A stretch of 64,000 bases of DNA from the NCBI GenBank assembly GCA_029224185.1, contig CM055190.1, forward strand, positions 257,501-321,500, read 5' to 3'. The notes beneath the pieces were generated by a model. It was not told the DNA's origin, searched no databases, and was given only the letters and a program-made list of their open reading frames with translations. Position numbers and translations under genes: made by a program. Below are positions 43,625 through 58,882 of the stretch, piece after piece. Each line of letters begins with the position of its first letter. Positions within the stretch are counted from its first letter, which is position 1. This DNA is from Karalla daura. Taxonomy: Eukaryota; Chordata; Actinopteri; Chaetodontiformes; Leiognathidae.

Positions 43625-46600
43625 CTGCAGAGAGGAGGAAGGACGGTTAACACTGCTCGTTGACTCAGAGGATGGGGACTACAAGCACGTTCTCGTCGTT
43701 GTTGTTGTTTTGGTTTTATTTGTTTTCAGTGGCAAGTGGGAAAGTTTTAATGATGTTACTCTTGTTCTGAGGCAGTCATGTGATGAGGCTGTTTTCTACT
43801 GGTGACATGACATTCATTCATGGTCAGAGTCCCAATAAACACTAGACCTTTTCACACTGATGCTTCATTTGGTATATAATGGTACAAGAAACATTATTCT
43901 TTTAATAATATGCATCCTTCAACATATATAATATGTTCTTAAAGTTTCATTCAGGCTGCTATAATAGTCTAAACAGTCCACGACCACTGATGTTTACATA
44001 CAGTATGACCGAGGTATCAATGCTATCTAGTCGACAGCTGTTTAAGGTCCGGGCTGTTGGTGTCAGTCTTGTTGGACAGATTCAGTGATTCACCTTTCAG
44101 CTTGATGTTTTTGTCGGCCCCCAGCTTCTCCAGAACTTTAGGCCACGACCCTCTGGTGACCAGACGGCCTTTAGACGTGATGAGCACGATGGAACTTGAG
44201 AAACAAACAAAAAATGGAGGAAATCAGGTTTGTGTTGAGTTGGAGGTGATCCTCGGAGTCTGAGCTGAGACCAGGGAGCCTGAACATGTCCGCCTCTCAC
44301 CCGTCTCTCAGCCCCGTCACGTAGTTGTCTATCTGTGCTGGGATGCCCTGCAGGATGGAGTTCCTGAAGCTTTTGGTCTCCAGCAGCCTCCCATCGTGGC
44401 CGTCGAGCACGGTCATCTGCAGCCCGTCCTCAGGCTGGTACAGCTTCCTGCCGCTCACCTGCCAGCACACACAGCAGCACAGTCATCAGCATGCACACGG
44501 CACAGGCGGTATAAACAGGCAGAGTGTCTGAGCTTAGCTCTGTAATGACAGCTGTGTGTTGCAGAGGTCACAGAGAGTGAGCCAGAGCTCAGGAACACAG
44601 GCGAGAGCTGCTACTGACAGGACGGGACTGTGGATGGAGAGCTACGAGTCACTGAATGTATCACGTTACTGTCACATCCTTTGAAGAGTAACCAAACTCT
44701 TCTATATTCTACGTTCTACAAGACAAAGATGGATGTTGACTGACATGTTGATTCAATATAATTCTTTGACTTACTGTTTATTCCATCAGAAGAAAACAAT
44801 GTAACCAATTGTTATATTTGTTAACTTGTTGTTTTTTTTAACAAAATGTTAAAAAAGATGCATTCTGAGGTCATAATCTGACAGTCTCAGGCTGCGACAG
44901 CCCAGGCCTTACTGAAGACAGACCTCAGTGAAGGCGAAGTCCTCCTTGATGTGGAAGAAGCGAGTGTTGTAGGACTCCAGCTTTACCTCCACAAAGTGCT
45001 CGGGTGACTGCGGACAGGAAACCAGCCAGAGAGTAAAGTTCAACAAAGTTCAGAAAACATCTAGAAATAAACTTTTCACATGACACAGAGGACCATCTGG
45101 ATGTCTACAGCTCACTGCTATGTTAGTATACTATCTTAGTATATATAAAAATAATAAAATAATAAAATAATACATATTAAAAAATGTATAAATAATAATA
45201 AACTAAAATAATAATAAATAATACTATATTAGTATATTTATGCTAGTTTTCTTTTCTAGTAATTTGTGTTTCGAGTCATGGTTATCTTGTTAATTATATT
45301 GTTTATTATGGTTTTGCTCACATTGCATAAATATTTTGGTAAAGTTACGAACAAACTGGAACCTTGAGATACAAAATTAATTCGCTTCAGAGGGGCTTTG
45401 GTAACTTTTCTTTCTAAGATACAGTCGTATAAAGTGTAAATATACAACTATACTATACTATCATACTACTATACTACTATGCTACTATACCACAATACTA
45501 CTACACTACAATACTATCATACTACTATACCACTATACTACTACACTACTACGCTACTACACTACTATACTACTATACTACTATACTACTACACTACTAT
45601 ACTATCACACTACTATACCACTATACTACTACACTACTATACTATCATACTACTATACCACTATACTACTACACTACTATACTATCATACTACTATACCA
45701 CTATACTACTACACTACTATCATATCAAACTACTATACCACTACACTACTACACTACTACACTACTATTCTACTATACTACTATACTACTACACTACTAT
45801 ACTATCATACTACTATACCACTATACTACTACACTACTATACTATCATACTACTATACCACTATACTACTACACTACTATGCTATCATACTACTATACCA
45901 CTATACTACTACACTACTATACTATCATACTACTATACCACTATACTACTACACGACTATACTATCATACTACTATACCACTATACTACTACACTACTAT
46001 ACTATCAGACTACTATACCACTATACTACTACACTACTATACTATCATACTACTATACCATTATACTACTACACTACTATACTATCATACTACTATACCA
46101 CTATACTACTACACTACTACACTACCACTATTCTACTATACTACTACTCTACTATACTACTATACTACTATACTACTTCACTACTACTATTCTATACTAC
46201 TACACTACTACTCTACTATACTACTATACTACTACACTACTATCATTCTATACTACTATACTACTACACTACTACTCTACTATGCTACTCTACTACTATA
46301 CTACTACACTACTACTCTACTATACTACTATACTACTACACTACTATTCTACTATACTACTATACTATTATACTACTATACTACTACTCTACTATACTAC
46401 TATACTTCTACACTGATATACTACTATACTACTACTCTACTATACTACTATACTTCTACACTGATATACTACTATACTACTATACTTCTACACTGATATA
46501 CTACTATACTACTATACTACTACACTACTACTCTACTATACTACTATACTACGATACTACTACACTACTACACTACTATACTACTATACTACTACACTAC

Positions 46601-48238
46601 TACTACACTACTATACTACTATACTACTATACTACTACACTACTACACTACTATACTACTATACTACTACACTACTACTACACTACTACTCTACTATACT
46701 ACTATACTACTATACTACTATATTACTACACTACTACACTACTATACTACTATACTACTATACTACTACACTACTACTCTACTATGCTACTATGCTACTA
46801 TACTACTACACTACTATTCTACTATACTATTATGCTATTATACTACTATACTACTACACTATTATACTACTATACTACTACACTACTACTCTACTATACT
46901 ACTACACTACTATACTATTATACTACTACACTACTACTCTACTATACTACTATACAACTACACTACTATTCTACTATACTAGTATACTATTATACTACTG
47001 TACTATCATACTACTAAACTACTATACTATCATACTACTATACTACTATACTACTACACTACTACACTATTACACTAGTATACTACTATACAACTATACT
47101 ACTATACTACTACACTACTACACTATTACACTACTATACTACTATACTACTACACTACTAAACTATCATACTACTATACTACTATACTACTACACTACTA
47201 TACTACTATACTGCTATACTTCTATACTATCATACTACTATACTACTACTCTACTATACTACTATACTACTATTGTACTATACTACTATACTACTACACT
47301 ACTAAACTATCATACTGCTATACTACTATACTACTACACTACTACACTACTATACTACTATTCTATCAAACTACTATACTACTATACAACTACACTACTA
47401 TACTACTATACTACTATTCTACTATACTACTATACTACTATACGGCTGTTTATACTGAGTGACAGAGCTGGAGGACCACTGTTGGCAGAATCTTTCCTAT
47501 AATGAAGTCTATGTAAGTCGAGGTTCCACTGTACACGGTCTAGACACTAGGGGGCAGCAGTGGGACAGGTAAAGGTGAACATCTGGCCTGGAGCCACCTG
47601 GGGGGGTGGGGGGGAGCCTCAAACCAAGGATCCAGTCTGGAAGTTCCTTTTTCTTGTCTCACCTGCATATGTCTCCTGCCCAGGTGCTTGAAGTTCCATT
47701 TGATTTCAGTTTCGTTTTCTTGAAGTTTGCTGATAAGCAGCCACCTCAGTCGTGTTAGCGGAGCTGTGATGTTCTTACCAGTCCAGCACCAGGGATCTTC
47801 CTGGGCATGGGGACGTCCACCACAGGCAGCTCTGAGTGTCTGGGGTAGGCCCGGGCCCTGCAGTCACTGGGAGCACTGGGCCGAGGGATGACGGCCGTGA
47901 TCTTCACCCTCTCACAGCCCTTCACCGAGCAGAAGGAGAACTGCTCCCTGTCGTTGTGGGCCTTCACCTTCAGGAAGAGCAGGCTGTGAAGAGAGAGAGA
48001 CCTCCGTCACACACACACACACACACACACACGCCTCCTCGCCTGGTCCTTCAGGCCTGCATAACCTCTGACTGCTTCCAGCTTTAGCTACGTTTACATG
48101 GACACTGATGTTAGGAATGATGAGGATAAAAACGTCGGCTGGCAGATTCTGATCAGATTCGGCTCAGTCGGACAGAAACTGTGTTCTGATGGAGACTGTT
48201 TGGTTTATGCCGATCTATTCTGAACCACGCTTATATTC

Positions 48239-48294
<56 letters not shown>

Positions 48295-48923
48295 TGACCC
48301 GGTGTCCTCCTCCCAGTAGTAATATCCTCTGGCTTGGTGGGCGTGGCCCATCTTGTCCCTCTGCTCCGTCCTCATGAAGACGCCCGTCTTGCGGGTCTGC
48401 TTGGTCAGGCGGTTGTGGACGTCGGAGATGACGGTGAAGGCGGTGCCGGGCGGGTAGCACACGCCCACGCTGATCCAGTCGTCTCTGGAAGGTGAGAGGG
48501 CGTCACCTCACAGCTCAACGCATTTAACAAACCAAGCAACTGCTTGTGACATGTGTGAAAGACACGTAGAAATGTTGCTCTCCCAGGTTTACGTGTATAT
48601 GTACATTTTTGAGTCACATTTATGGCCAGAAATGGCCAAAATCGAACTGAACCATAATCTTTGACAAGAAATCAAGCCAGTCCGCTGTTATGGATCTTGT
48701 TACAGTCCTGTGCCATCCAAACCAACAGAACCAAGATCCTCATCTGTCCAGCTCAGCAGCTCGTTTCGTTTGTTGATTAGTTTGTTGTCTACACTGACAG
48801 GGAATCAACAGACTGCAGCTCTGCTCGGCTGCTGTTTCCTTCTGCAGACTGTAGAGGGAGCCACTGGTGAAGGTTTGGACTGTAGAAACCATAGAGGGGA
48901 GACAGACAGGCAGAGAGAGAGAC

Positions 48924-48957
<34 letters not shown>

Positions 48958-49247
48958 GTAGATAGACAGACAGACAGACACAGAGAGAAAACAGGCATAG
49001 AGAGAGAAGAGACAAGCAGAGAGAGAGACAGACAGGCAGAGAGAGAGAGGCAGGCAGAGATAGAGAGACAGACGGGCACAGAGAGAGAGAGGGGCAGGCA
49101 GAGAGACAGTCAGAGAGAGAGACAGATTGTATAACAGAAGGAACCACGGCCACGGTTTGACCTGCTGTCTGTGTCTCTGAAACTCAGACAGACAGAAAAA
49201 AATCTCTGTTCTCCTGAAAAGAACTTTGTGAAACTCGTACCATAATA

Positions 49248-49312
<65 letters not shown>

Positions 49313-50220
49313 TTTTGCTTCCTTTACATCAGAACTATGGTATTATCGTAGGTGTGATGCTGCTGCTACTGTATTCTTATCTCCATCTGTTTCCATCTGT
49401 TTCCATCTGTTTCCATCTGTTTCCATCTGTTTTCCTGCCACAGGGTCACATTGTTCCAGCGGCTCTCACCTGACAAGGAGCCACATTTATACTTTTAGCC
49501 TGAAATCACGCTCATTTGTGTTTTTTCTTTTGAGAGTTTGATCCTTTGCTGTTCTACTAAAGGTGTGATGTGAGTGTCCAAGGGGCAGCACACGTCTAAT
49601 AATGTCTATAAAAATGAAAAATATAGTCTCCCAGCCTGTTCATGGATGGCTGTGACGAAGCCCTCAGGCAGCAGGGAGCAGTCAGCAAACCAGGACACGC
49701 ATCTAAAGCTGCTCTGCTGCTCTGGATGCTGAATCTGTTCTCCTGGGGTCTGTTTAGACATGTACCAGCTCTGAGCTACATTAAAACTGACATTATCTTT
49801 TTGGAATTAGTATATACAACATGAGCTGAAATACAGTTGGCATGCAAAGCTTTCAAAGTTTGTCATGTTCAGGAGAATATGAGTTGATAAAATCCTGAAA
49901 CACAACATGAGGCAGTAACAGATGCACTACTGAGGACTGCCAGTCAGGTGATGGTGTGGGGGGGTCCAGATCTTTCCAGGCAGGCTGCCACTGCTTCCAG
50001 ATGGATCAGGAGACATCCAACCTCAGTCTGATCTCATTCGCTCTGCATCAACATCTCCATCTCTCATCTGTTTGATTCCTAATGCCGACGGCAGTGATCT
50101 CCACTCTGTCCTGTTCTAAGTGCAATCACACACGTTAAATACTGTGATCTCAATCCTGTTCTACATGTCATCATAATTTATTGTGCTTTACCACTCTTCA
50201 GAAGTCTCATTTCATTTTTC

Positions 50221-50272
<52 letters not shown>

Positions 50273-53200
50273 GTGTGTGCGTTTGTGTGTGTGTGTGTGT
50301 GGTGGTCATACGTTCACTCACTTGTTGAAATTGATGAGCCAGATGGTGACCTCAGCGGGCGCTGGCTGGTCCCAGTGGATGGTGTAGCCTTTGGCCAGTG
50401 TTACCACTGGCTGGAACTGCTGGTAGTGCTTCCTCTTGCCCAGGGCGCCCTCTAGTGTCAGGGGCCGGTCGGGGTAGTCGTTCCTCACGATGTGCATGTT
50501 CAGGTTGGCTGGGTTACGCGTCTGGACATATATCTGAGGAACAGTCCATCTGATTACAGGACTCGTTGCAAGAATGACAATGATAGTAATAATTATTAAG
50601 TACAATTTATTAGGGACCCAGGACTAGGACACACTAGGACAATCCTGCTACTCTCAGCTACCCTCAGCTAGCCTCTGCTAGACCTCTGCTACCCTCTGCT
50701 ACACCTCTGCTACCCTCTGCTATCCTCTGCTAGACCTCTGCTACCCTCTGCTAGACCTCTGCTACCCTCTGCTACCCTCTGCTACCCTCTGCTACCCTCT
50801 GCTAGACCTCTGCTACCCTCTGCTACCCTCTGCTACCCTCTGCTAGACCTCTGCTACCCTCTGCTACCCTCTGCTACCCTCTGCTACCCTCTGCTACCCT
50901 CTGCTAGACCTCTGCTACCCTCTGCTACCCTCTGCTACCCTCTGCTACCCTCTGCTACCCTCTGCTACCCTCTGCTAGACCTCTGCTACCCTCTGCTACC
51001 CTCTGCTACCCTCTGCTACCCTCTGCTAGACCTCTGCTACCCTCTGCTACCCTCTGCTACCCTCTGCTACCCTCTGCTAGACCTCTGCTACCCTCTGCTA
51101 GACCTCTGCTACCCTCTGCTACCCTCTACTAGACCTCTGCTAGACCTCTGCTACCCTCTGCTAGACCTCTGCTACCCTCTGCTACCCTCTACTAGACCTC
51201 TGCTAGACCTCTGCTACCCTCTGCTACCCTCTGCTAGACCTCTGCTACCCTCTGCTACCCTCTACTAGACCTCTGCTAGACCTCTGCTACCCTCTGCTAG
51301 ACCTCTGCTACCCTCTGCTACCCTCTGCTAGACCTCTGCTACCCTCTGCTACCCTCTGTTACCCTCTGCTACCCTCTGCTAGACCTCTGCTACCCTCTGC
51401 TAGACCTCTGCTACCCTCTGCTACCCTCTGCTACCCTCTGCTAGACCTCTGCTAGACCTCTGCTACCCTCTGCTACCCTCTGCTACCCTCTGCTAGACCT
51501 CTGCTACACCTCTGCTACCCTCTGCTACCCTCTGCTAGACCTCTGCTACCCTCTGCTAGACCTCTGCTACCCTCTGCTACCCTCTGCTACCCTCTGCTAC
51601 CCTCTGCTACCCTCTGCTACCCTCTGCTAGACCTCTGCTACCCTCTGCTACCCTCTGCTAGACCTCTGCTACACCTCTGCTACCCTCTGCTACCCTCTGC
51701 TACCCTCTGCTAGACCTCTGCTACCCTCTGCTACCCTCTTCTACCCTCTGCTACCCTCTGCTAGACCTCTGCTACCCTCTGCTACCCTCTTCTACCCTCT
51801 GCTAGACCTCTGGCCAGAGACACAGCAGCTTTGCAACATTCTGATGTCACAGTGAATTTGACCTTTGACCATTTGGTTCTAATTTTGTCAGTCTGTGATT
51901 TTATCCCGTGAGACATTGAGACACTGGACTGAAATGTTGTCTCGATTAGCATATGAATTCCTGAATAATGGCCAAAAATGGGAAATTTCAGCCCACAGTG
52001 AAGCCGACCTTTCAGCTTGCCCAGCAAACCCGAATCTTTTATGAACCTAAACTTAAAGACACTTGGTGTTTGTGAAGGACATAAATGCATTTATTTATGC
52101 TTCTGCCTTGGTTGTAAATGGCATAGAGGTATACAAAGTAAACAGCTCCCTGGAATCTACAGATGTGACTAAGGCACTAGAACTTTCCTGTTCTTCTAGA
52201 TTCAGCTTTCTAATTCATTCACCAACCCAGTAAATATAGAATAAATAAACTGCATTACAGAGGAAAAGACGCAGTTTCGTTAGCTATCATTGTTCAGGGA
52301 CACATCTGGAGCTCCTTTGTTTTGTTGTCATGAAACGTGCGGTTTCAGACTGTTTACTCCTGCTACTGGGGAACAAGTGGGAGTGGAGAGGAACTGGTGG
52401 GTGAGCTGGAGAGAGCTGCTCTGGGTAAATGGGAAGTATTGATTGAACTGGAGTTAACACAGATGGAAATAAAGGGAAGCAGTGAGAGCAGCAACGCAGC
52501 TCAGTGCACAACAGTCAAATGTGGAATGTATATTTGCACCTTAGAAACAACTGCAGCTGCAAAACCTAAAAAGTTTCTGTCTTCAGAATCAACAACTGTT
52601 GTTGGAAATTATGTGGAGAGTAGGAGGCTGTTCAGACGGCGGGAGAGCTTTCTGGAGGTGGTCAAGAGGTTCAGTCTGAGGATCCATCTTGTTCACGATC
52701 AACAGTAGTGATCGGTGCACACACTTGTCAAATACCTCACACCATTTTTATGGCAACGATACTGTGATTTACTGCTGCTCACACTCCCTCACACAGGCTT
52801 TTGATTTTCTGCAGTCCAACCTCTGCAGTGCAGATTCATCTGGATCAACTGAGACTGATGCTAGACTAAATGCTAGAGAAAAGTCCAAAGTCATGCTTTT
52901 TCTTTTTTTCAAAGTTCTCTCAATTAGAGCTGGACACGGTAGAAATCTAGAGCTGGTCACAGTAGTAGAGGCCATCATCATGTCCAAGTTAGTCTGGAGA
53001 GCACTGGGTCTGGGTCCAGACCATGAGAGACCTCTGGCAGGCCAATAATAATGCTACTAAGAGTCCACTTTAGGTCGTCTCCCTGCCTGTGTGCAGGCAG
53101 CAGGGCGGCTCAGGTGTGACGGGTGTGGGTGGAGCGCAGCCTCACCTGGGCGTAGCGGCCGCTGCAGATGGCGGCCCTCCAGTCGGCCACGTCGATGCAG

Positions 53201-53839
53201 TCGGGGTGACGGAGCAGCCAGTTGTCCTCCTTCACCAGGAAGGCTCCGGGGTACTCGCTGACCGAGCCGTCCACGTCGTGGAAGATGGTGGTCTTGTCCC
53301 CGTCCATCTCCATCCTGCTGAACCAGGGACCTGGCTCCCCGAAGAAGACCCGGGACGTGATCTACGGAGCAGGGACAGACGGGGGAGGACAGGACAGGAC
53401 AGGGGAGGACAGGGGAGGACAGGAGAGGACAGGACAGGACAGTAGAGGACAGGACAGGAGAAGACAGGACAGGAGAGGACAGGGGAGGACAGGGGAGGAC
53501 AGGAGAGGACAGGACAGGACAGGAGAGGACAGGGGTGGACAGGAGGAGTGTCTCAGACTTTAATGAACACAAGTCAGGATGATTTTCTGGGAAATGAACC
53601 AGGAGATCAGAGCGGTGCGTGTGGGCGCAGTCGGCCAGCGGGGGGCGCTGCAGACTCACGGGGACGCGGTCGAAGGTGATGTGGGTGACGTTGTTGTTGG
53701 GGCAGCTCTGCCACGAGTTGTTGAGCCTGAAGCCGAAGGCGCTGGTGTGCCGGCCGTCCAGGGCGGCGAACTTCCTGAACGTGCAGTTCTGCATGTTGAT
53801 GGGCCCGTCATAGATCTGCATGCCCCGGATAGGGAAGTC

Positions 53840-53893
<54 letters not shown>

Positions 53894-55349
53894 CTGGTCA
53901 GCAGCAGCGTGTTCAGAGCAGACGCTCTGGCCTGCAGAGCGATGAGAACCACTGGGAGCACTGGTGCAACACTGTGGCCCAGTTCACACAGTTGCATCAG
54001 AGTCCAGACAGGACGTCCTCACTCCCCTGACCCTGCTCGTCTGCCCTGGCGGCCTGTGGTCCTCTCTGGGAAACCATCTCTGTCTGTGCTCAGCCCAGTG
54101 GACCTGCACATAACAGCCTCTGAACTGCTTCTGCTCCCAGGATCTACACTTCAGCTGTCTAATGTTTGTAGTTTAGTCTGAGGTGAGGAATAGCAACCTG
54201 TCTGCCTGCTGTGTTTTAGACCGTATAGATGGTTAAAGAGACAACTTTTATAGAATGTAAATTGTTTAACAATGTTCATCTCATAAACTTACTACAGTTA
54301 CATTTTATTGACAGACAGTTGCTCAGAGCGTACTATAAGGGCTGTGAAACAAGAACAACAAGCAATGAAAACAATGTGTGCTTATTTATGTTTACTAACA
54401 TGCCGCGTGGCAAGGTCCTCCCGGCCAGGTCAGCCCCCCCCGGGCCCCAGATGCGGTTGTCGGGCTGTGGCATCCCGCGGTTCTCACTCTCACCGACGAA
54501 CAGCGAGTTCCTGACCTGCTGATGGGAGCCGTCGTCATCGGGGAACGTCCCTCCACTGGGAACACAGGGCGAGAGCCGTCACTGCAGCAGCACCCTCTCC
54601 AGGGCCGAGCCGGTACTGCTACTGTGTGAACCAGTGTGGTATCTTGAATAGAGATCTGTGATGTGAAGCGTCTGCAGCCTTCTCGATGTTTTCACAGAGA
54701 GCAGCTGAACAGCTGAAATAAGAGCGAGCGCTGCCAACACACACTCACACAGAGGAGTGGCACATTCTAGAAACACACAGCTATACTCCAACAGAGTCAT
54801 CTCAGAAAGCTGCATCTACCAATGCTTGTCAGTGCTGATGCTCCTGCCCCAGCTCCACTGGTATCTTATCCTACTCTCTACCGACTGGTGCTTTTATTAT
54901 TGTTATTTTTTCTTTTTTTATTATTTTTACTCTCGCACAGGCAGGTGGTGAGTGGACGTGCACAGTGGACACAACTTTCACTTCATTTGGAGATTTTAAA
55001 ATAACTTTGATATTGTATTTAATATGTGCATGTTTAATATGAGTGAACAGGTTAGAGGAGCCGGAAGAGGAGGTGCTCCGAGGCCTCAGCTTCCTCCCAG
55101 CTGCTGCAGCTGTGGCAGCCTCAGGCTGAAGGTGACTCCTCAGTGTAGAACATGAACTCTAGATCACAAGCTGGTTAAAATGCACAGACCACAGTCCTCG
55201 CTCAGGTAATATCTATTTGCCAATAAAAGCTCATTTAATTTGCCTGTGTTCATCATATTGCCCGAATGATGCAATGAATAAGCAATAACAGTAATAACTT
55301 TAGTTGTGAGTTGGTGGGAGGGGATCAATAAGTGATTTGAGGGGTGAAG

Positions 55350-55423
<74 letters not shown>

Positions 55424-55902
55424 GTACTTGTTATGCATCAACCTTGTGGGAGCCTCTCCATCTGCTAGTAGCAGGGAGAATGAGCAAAGTATGTGATAGT
55501 TTATTAGACCTTACTTCTGTCTCACATACAAAATGTCTGAAAAGTTTCAAGCTTTTCCAGAGTCTGACACTCGTGGAGTTCTCATCAGTGTCCCAGTGTC
55601 CCAGTGTCCCAGTGTCCCAGTGTCCCGCGTCACAGCGTCAGAGCTGAGCTGGGATCAGTTCCCTCCTCACTGATCATCGGAGGATCAGACTGGCAGGCAA
55701 AGCAACTGAATTCACTTGATTTCTGCTTGGACTGCTTGGATGGACAGTACAAAGTTCAGGGCTGTAAAGTCCTCTTTATCTACTGATGAAAACGTGAGAT
55801 GAAGGGCGCAGGCTGGAGGAAGGGCTGACATCATGAATCAAGCCCTGTTTGGATCCAGCTCAATGAAAAGCAAAACGAGTAGTCAAACTGGGGCAGGGCA
55901 GC

Positions 55903-55943
<41 letters not shown>

Positions 55944-57400
55944 ACACACACACGCACACACAGCGTGCCAGGATGGGCTGCTTCATGCAGCAAAAATGCT
56001 GTCCTGATGATTTTGAGTGAAGAAAGCTAAACTTGTTGCGTATTGTCTATATGGTCTACAGAAGAAAGGCGTCTGTATGATCTATACTGTTAAGATCTCA
56101 AAATGGCCGTCTCCTTCTCTGTGTGGATGGGGAAACATCTGGAGAAGAGGTTTCTGGAGCCAGCCTGGAGCCAGAATGAGAGGGCGGGGCTGGAGAGGGG
56201 TGAGGGGCGGAGCTAAGTCCTCTATCCTCCTCAACACGCCCACTGATCCACACTGGCTATAGAGCGGAACCCGGCTGTACCAACTAGGTAGTGAGCTAAC
56301 TAACTAAACAAACAGTCTGTGAGTCCATTAAAGGAGCACCTAGCTGTCAATCATTCTGTCAGACATGTCAATCAAATATACGCTCCTAATGATTCCATTT
56401 CTTTAAGTTCCAATATCTAATTAATCATTGGGTTATTTACAGATGGACCACCAGGTCCCACTCTGCATGAGAAACTTTAGCTGTTTTTGACTTGTTTTTG
56501 ACTGAGTGTGTATTGGAGCCGGAGTTTTTTGGAGCCAGGCCTAGTGGGTCTCAGCGGTGGCACAAGGTCCCGTCCACAGTGGTTCCATTTTGACAGACGA
56601 CGGCCGTGGACACACTCTGAGCTTTACAGGACACGCTCAGAGCTGGACAGGACACACTCTGAGCTGGACAGGATACACTCTGAGCTGGACAGGACACACT
56701 CTGAGCTGGACAGGATACACTCTGAGCTGGACAGGACACACTCTGAGCTGGACAGGATACACTCTGAGCTGGACAGGACACACTCTGAGCTGGACAGGAT
56801 ACACTCTGAGCTGGACAGGACACACTCTGAGCTGGACAGGATACACTCTGAGCTGGACAGGACACACTCTGAGCTGGACAGGACACACTCTGAGCTGGAC
56901 AGGATACACTCTGAGCTGGACAGGACACACTCAGAGCTGGGCAGGACACACTCTGAGCTGGACAGGACACACTCAGAGCTGGGCAGGACACACTCTGAGC
57001 TGGACAGGACACACTCAGAGCTGGACAGGACACACTCAGAGCTGGACACACTCTGAGCTGGACAGGATATGGCCTGAGCCTGAGGACGTCTGGATGAAGC
57101 CCACAAGTACAGGCCAGCAGGCATTTCATCTGCAGTCTGTGGCCAATACGCATGTACATGTGTGTGTGCAAGGTGAGATCACACACATACATATGTATAT
57201 AAATGAATAACATATACATAATATCCAAGGGCATATTTCATCACCACTAGTAAACTACTTTGCAGTGCCAGTGGAAGGTTCCCAGCCTGACCACTGCATC
57301 CATAAATGAGACGCTCCTCCATTCAGAGGCCCGTCTCAGCTCCGCTACATGCAGAAGCACCTCTGTGCTTCTGTTTGTAAAGGAGGTGAAAAATCATTTG

Positions 57401-57433
<33 letters not shown>

Positions 57434-57617
57434 AGAAGGGCAGGGCGTCCATACCTCGCCAGAGTGAGGCCAATTCCATTATCAGCAAATCTAAACAAAG
57501 AAGACAGAATATTATTGCTGTGACTATGGCAGTAGCCTTCACACACACACACACACACACGCACACAGATACACAGACACACAGACACAGACACACAGAC
57601 ACACAGACACACACACA

Positions 57618-57660
<43 letters not shown>

Positions 57661-58618
57661 GCTAAGCAATAAAAGCTCCTCAAGTGGAGGAGGATGACTC
57701 CCATCCACCTGAAGCTCCTACCGAGAGTTTCAGAGCTTCAGCGAGCTGCACTGACACACTGAACCCACACGTTCCGTGACATTCACGTGTGGGTCGGCAC
57801 ATGTGTGTTACTCACTGGCAGTCATCCAGCCAGACGTCTCCTCCTCTCAGCCAGGCCCCGTGGTCCTGGTTCTTATAGGTGACAAAGTGGTGGATGAGAG
57901 CGGGGACCCGCGGTTTGAAGGGGTCAGCGTCCTGGTGCGGGCCGTACCTACACAGCATGGGGGGACTGTTAGAATGAAAGACTGGACCCTGACCACCCAC
58001 TGTGCTGCCCCACAGGTTAGACAGGACTAGTGAAGCTGTGGAGCTGTGGCCACTCAGCCAGTCACCCAGTCATAGGTCAGACATGGACTAACTCAATATT
58101 ATCAAATAAATATCACCAATCATTTACAAGTTTAACAGCATATGCAGCCAAATTACACGTATGGCTCCTGGCGTAGGAGTAGAACTTCCTGAATGGCAGA
58201 ATGAAAGACTAACCAATCCATGTGTTATGGATATATATGTATAGATTCTGAGCTTCTATGAACACTGTGCAGTGGTCTGGGAGCAGCCAGTCTACCCATG
58301 AACCGTATCGTTGCCCTGGTTTCACTGTTAAATTAGCCTGTTACATGCTGTTACATTCAACAGCACTTAACAACCAATAAACTGAGAACGGACGTGCTCG
58401 TTTACGCAGGCATTCAGAAGCATCATAAATGGGCTTTGAGATGAAACCCCTGAAAGGAGCATCTAGGAGGAGAGCGCTGTTCGTATGGAGCAGCCGCTCT
58501 GCTCGTCCAGGCTCTGGACAGTTTCTGTTACAAGTGGCTTTGAGTGTCTGAGAGAAACGTCTCTGGGAAAGACAAGATGTCCACAGTCTGAGGAGCACCA
58601 CGGAGCTGAAAAGGGAGC

Positions 58619-58656
<38 letters not shown>

Positions 58657-58684
58657 CAGGGTGTGAGTGTGTCTGTGTGCGTGC

Positions 58685-58768
<84 letters not shown>

Positions 58769-58777
58769 GGTGTGTGC

Positions 58778-58812
<35 letters not shown>

Positions 58813-58835
58813 GGTGTGTGTGTCTGTGTGTGTGC

Positions 58836-58882
<47 letters not shown>

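Noticed and set aside
45479..47502. Very long Tyr/Thr/Leu-rich ORFs (512 and 236 codons)
   Set aside because: They are translations of the ACT-type satellite, which has few stops; composition is fully explained by the repeat.
50648..51811. Regular short repeats that might suggest a CRISPR array
   Set aside because: Units are 10-11 bp with no unique spacers, in a vertebrate intron; it is a minisatellite.
52337..53048. Two ORFs of about 120 codons in a cemip intron
   Set aside because: No recognisable domain; they lie opposite to the host gene and lack clear promoter or splice signals.
56508..57234. Overlapping repeat-rich ORFs on both strands
   Set aside because: The 21-bp unit is a multiple of three and lacks stops in any frame, so every frame stays open.
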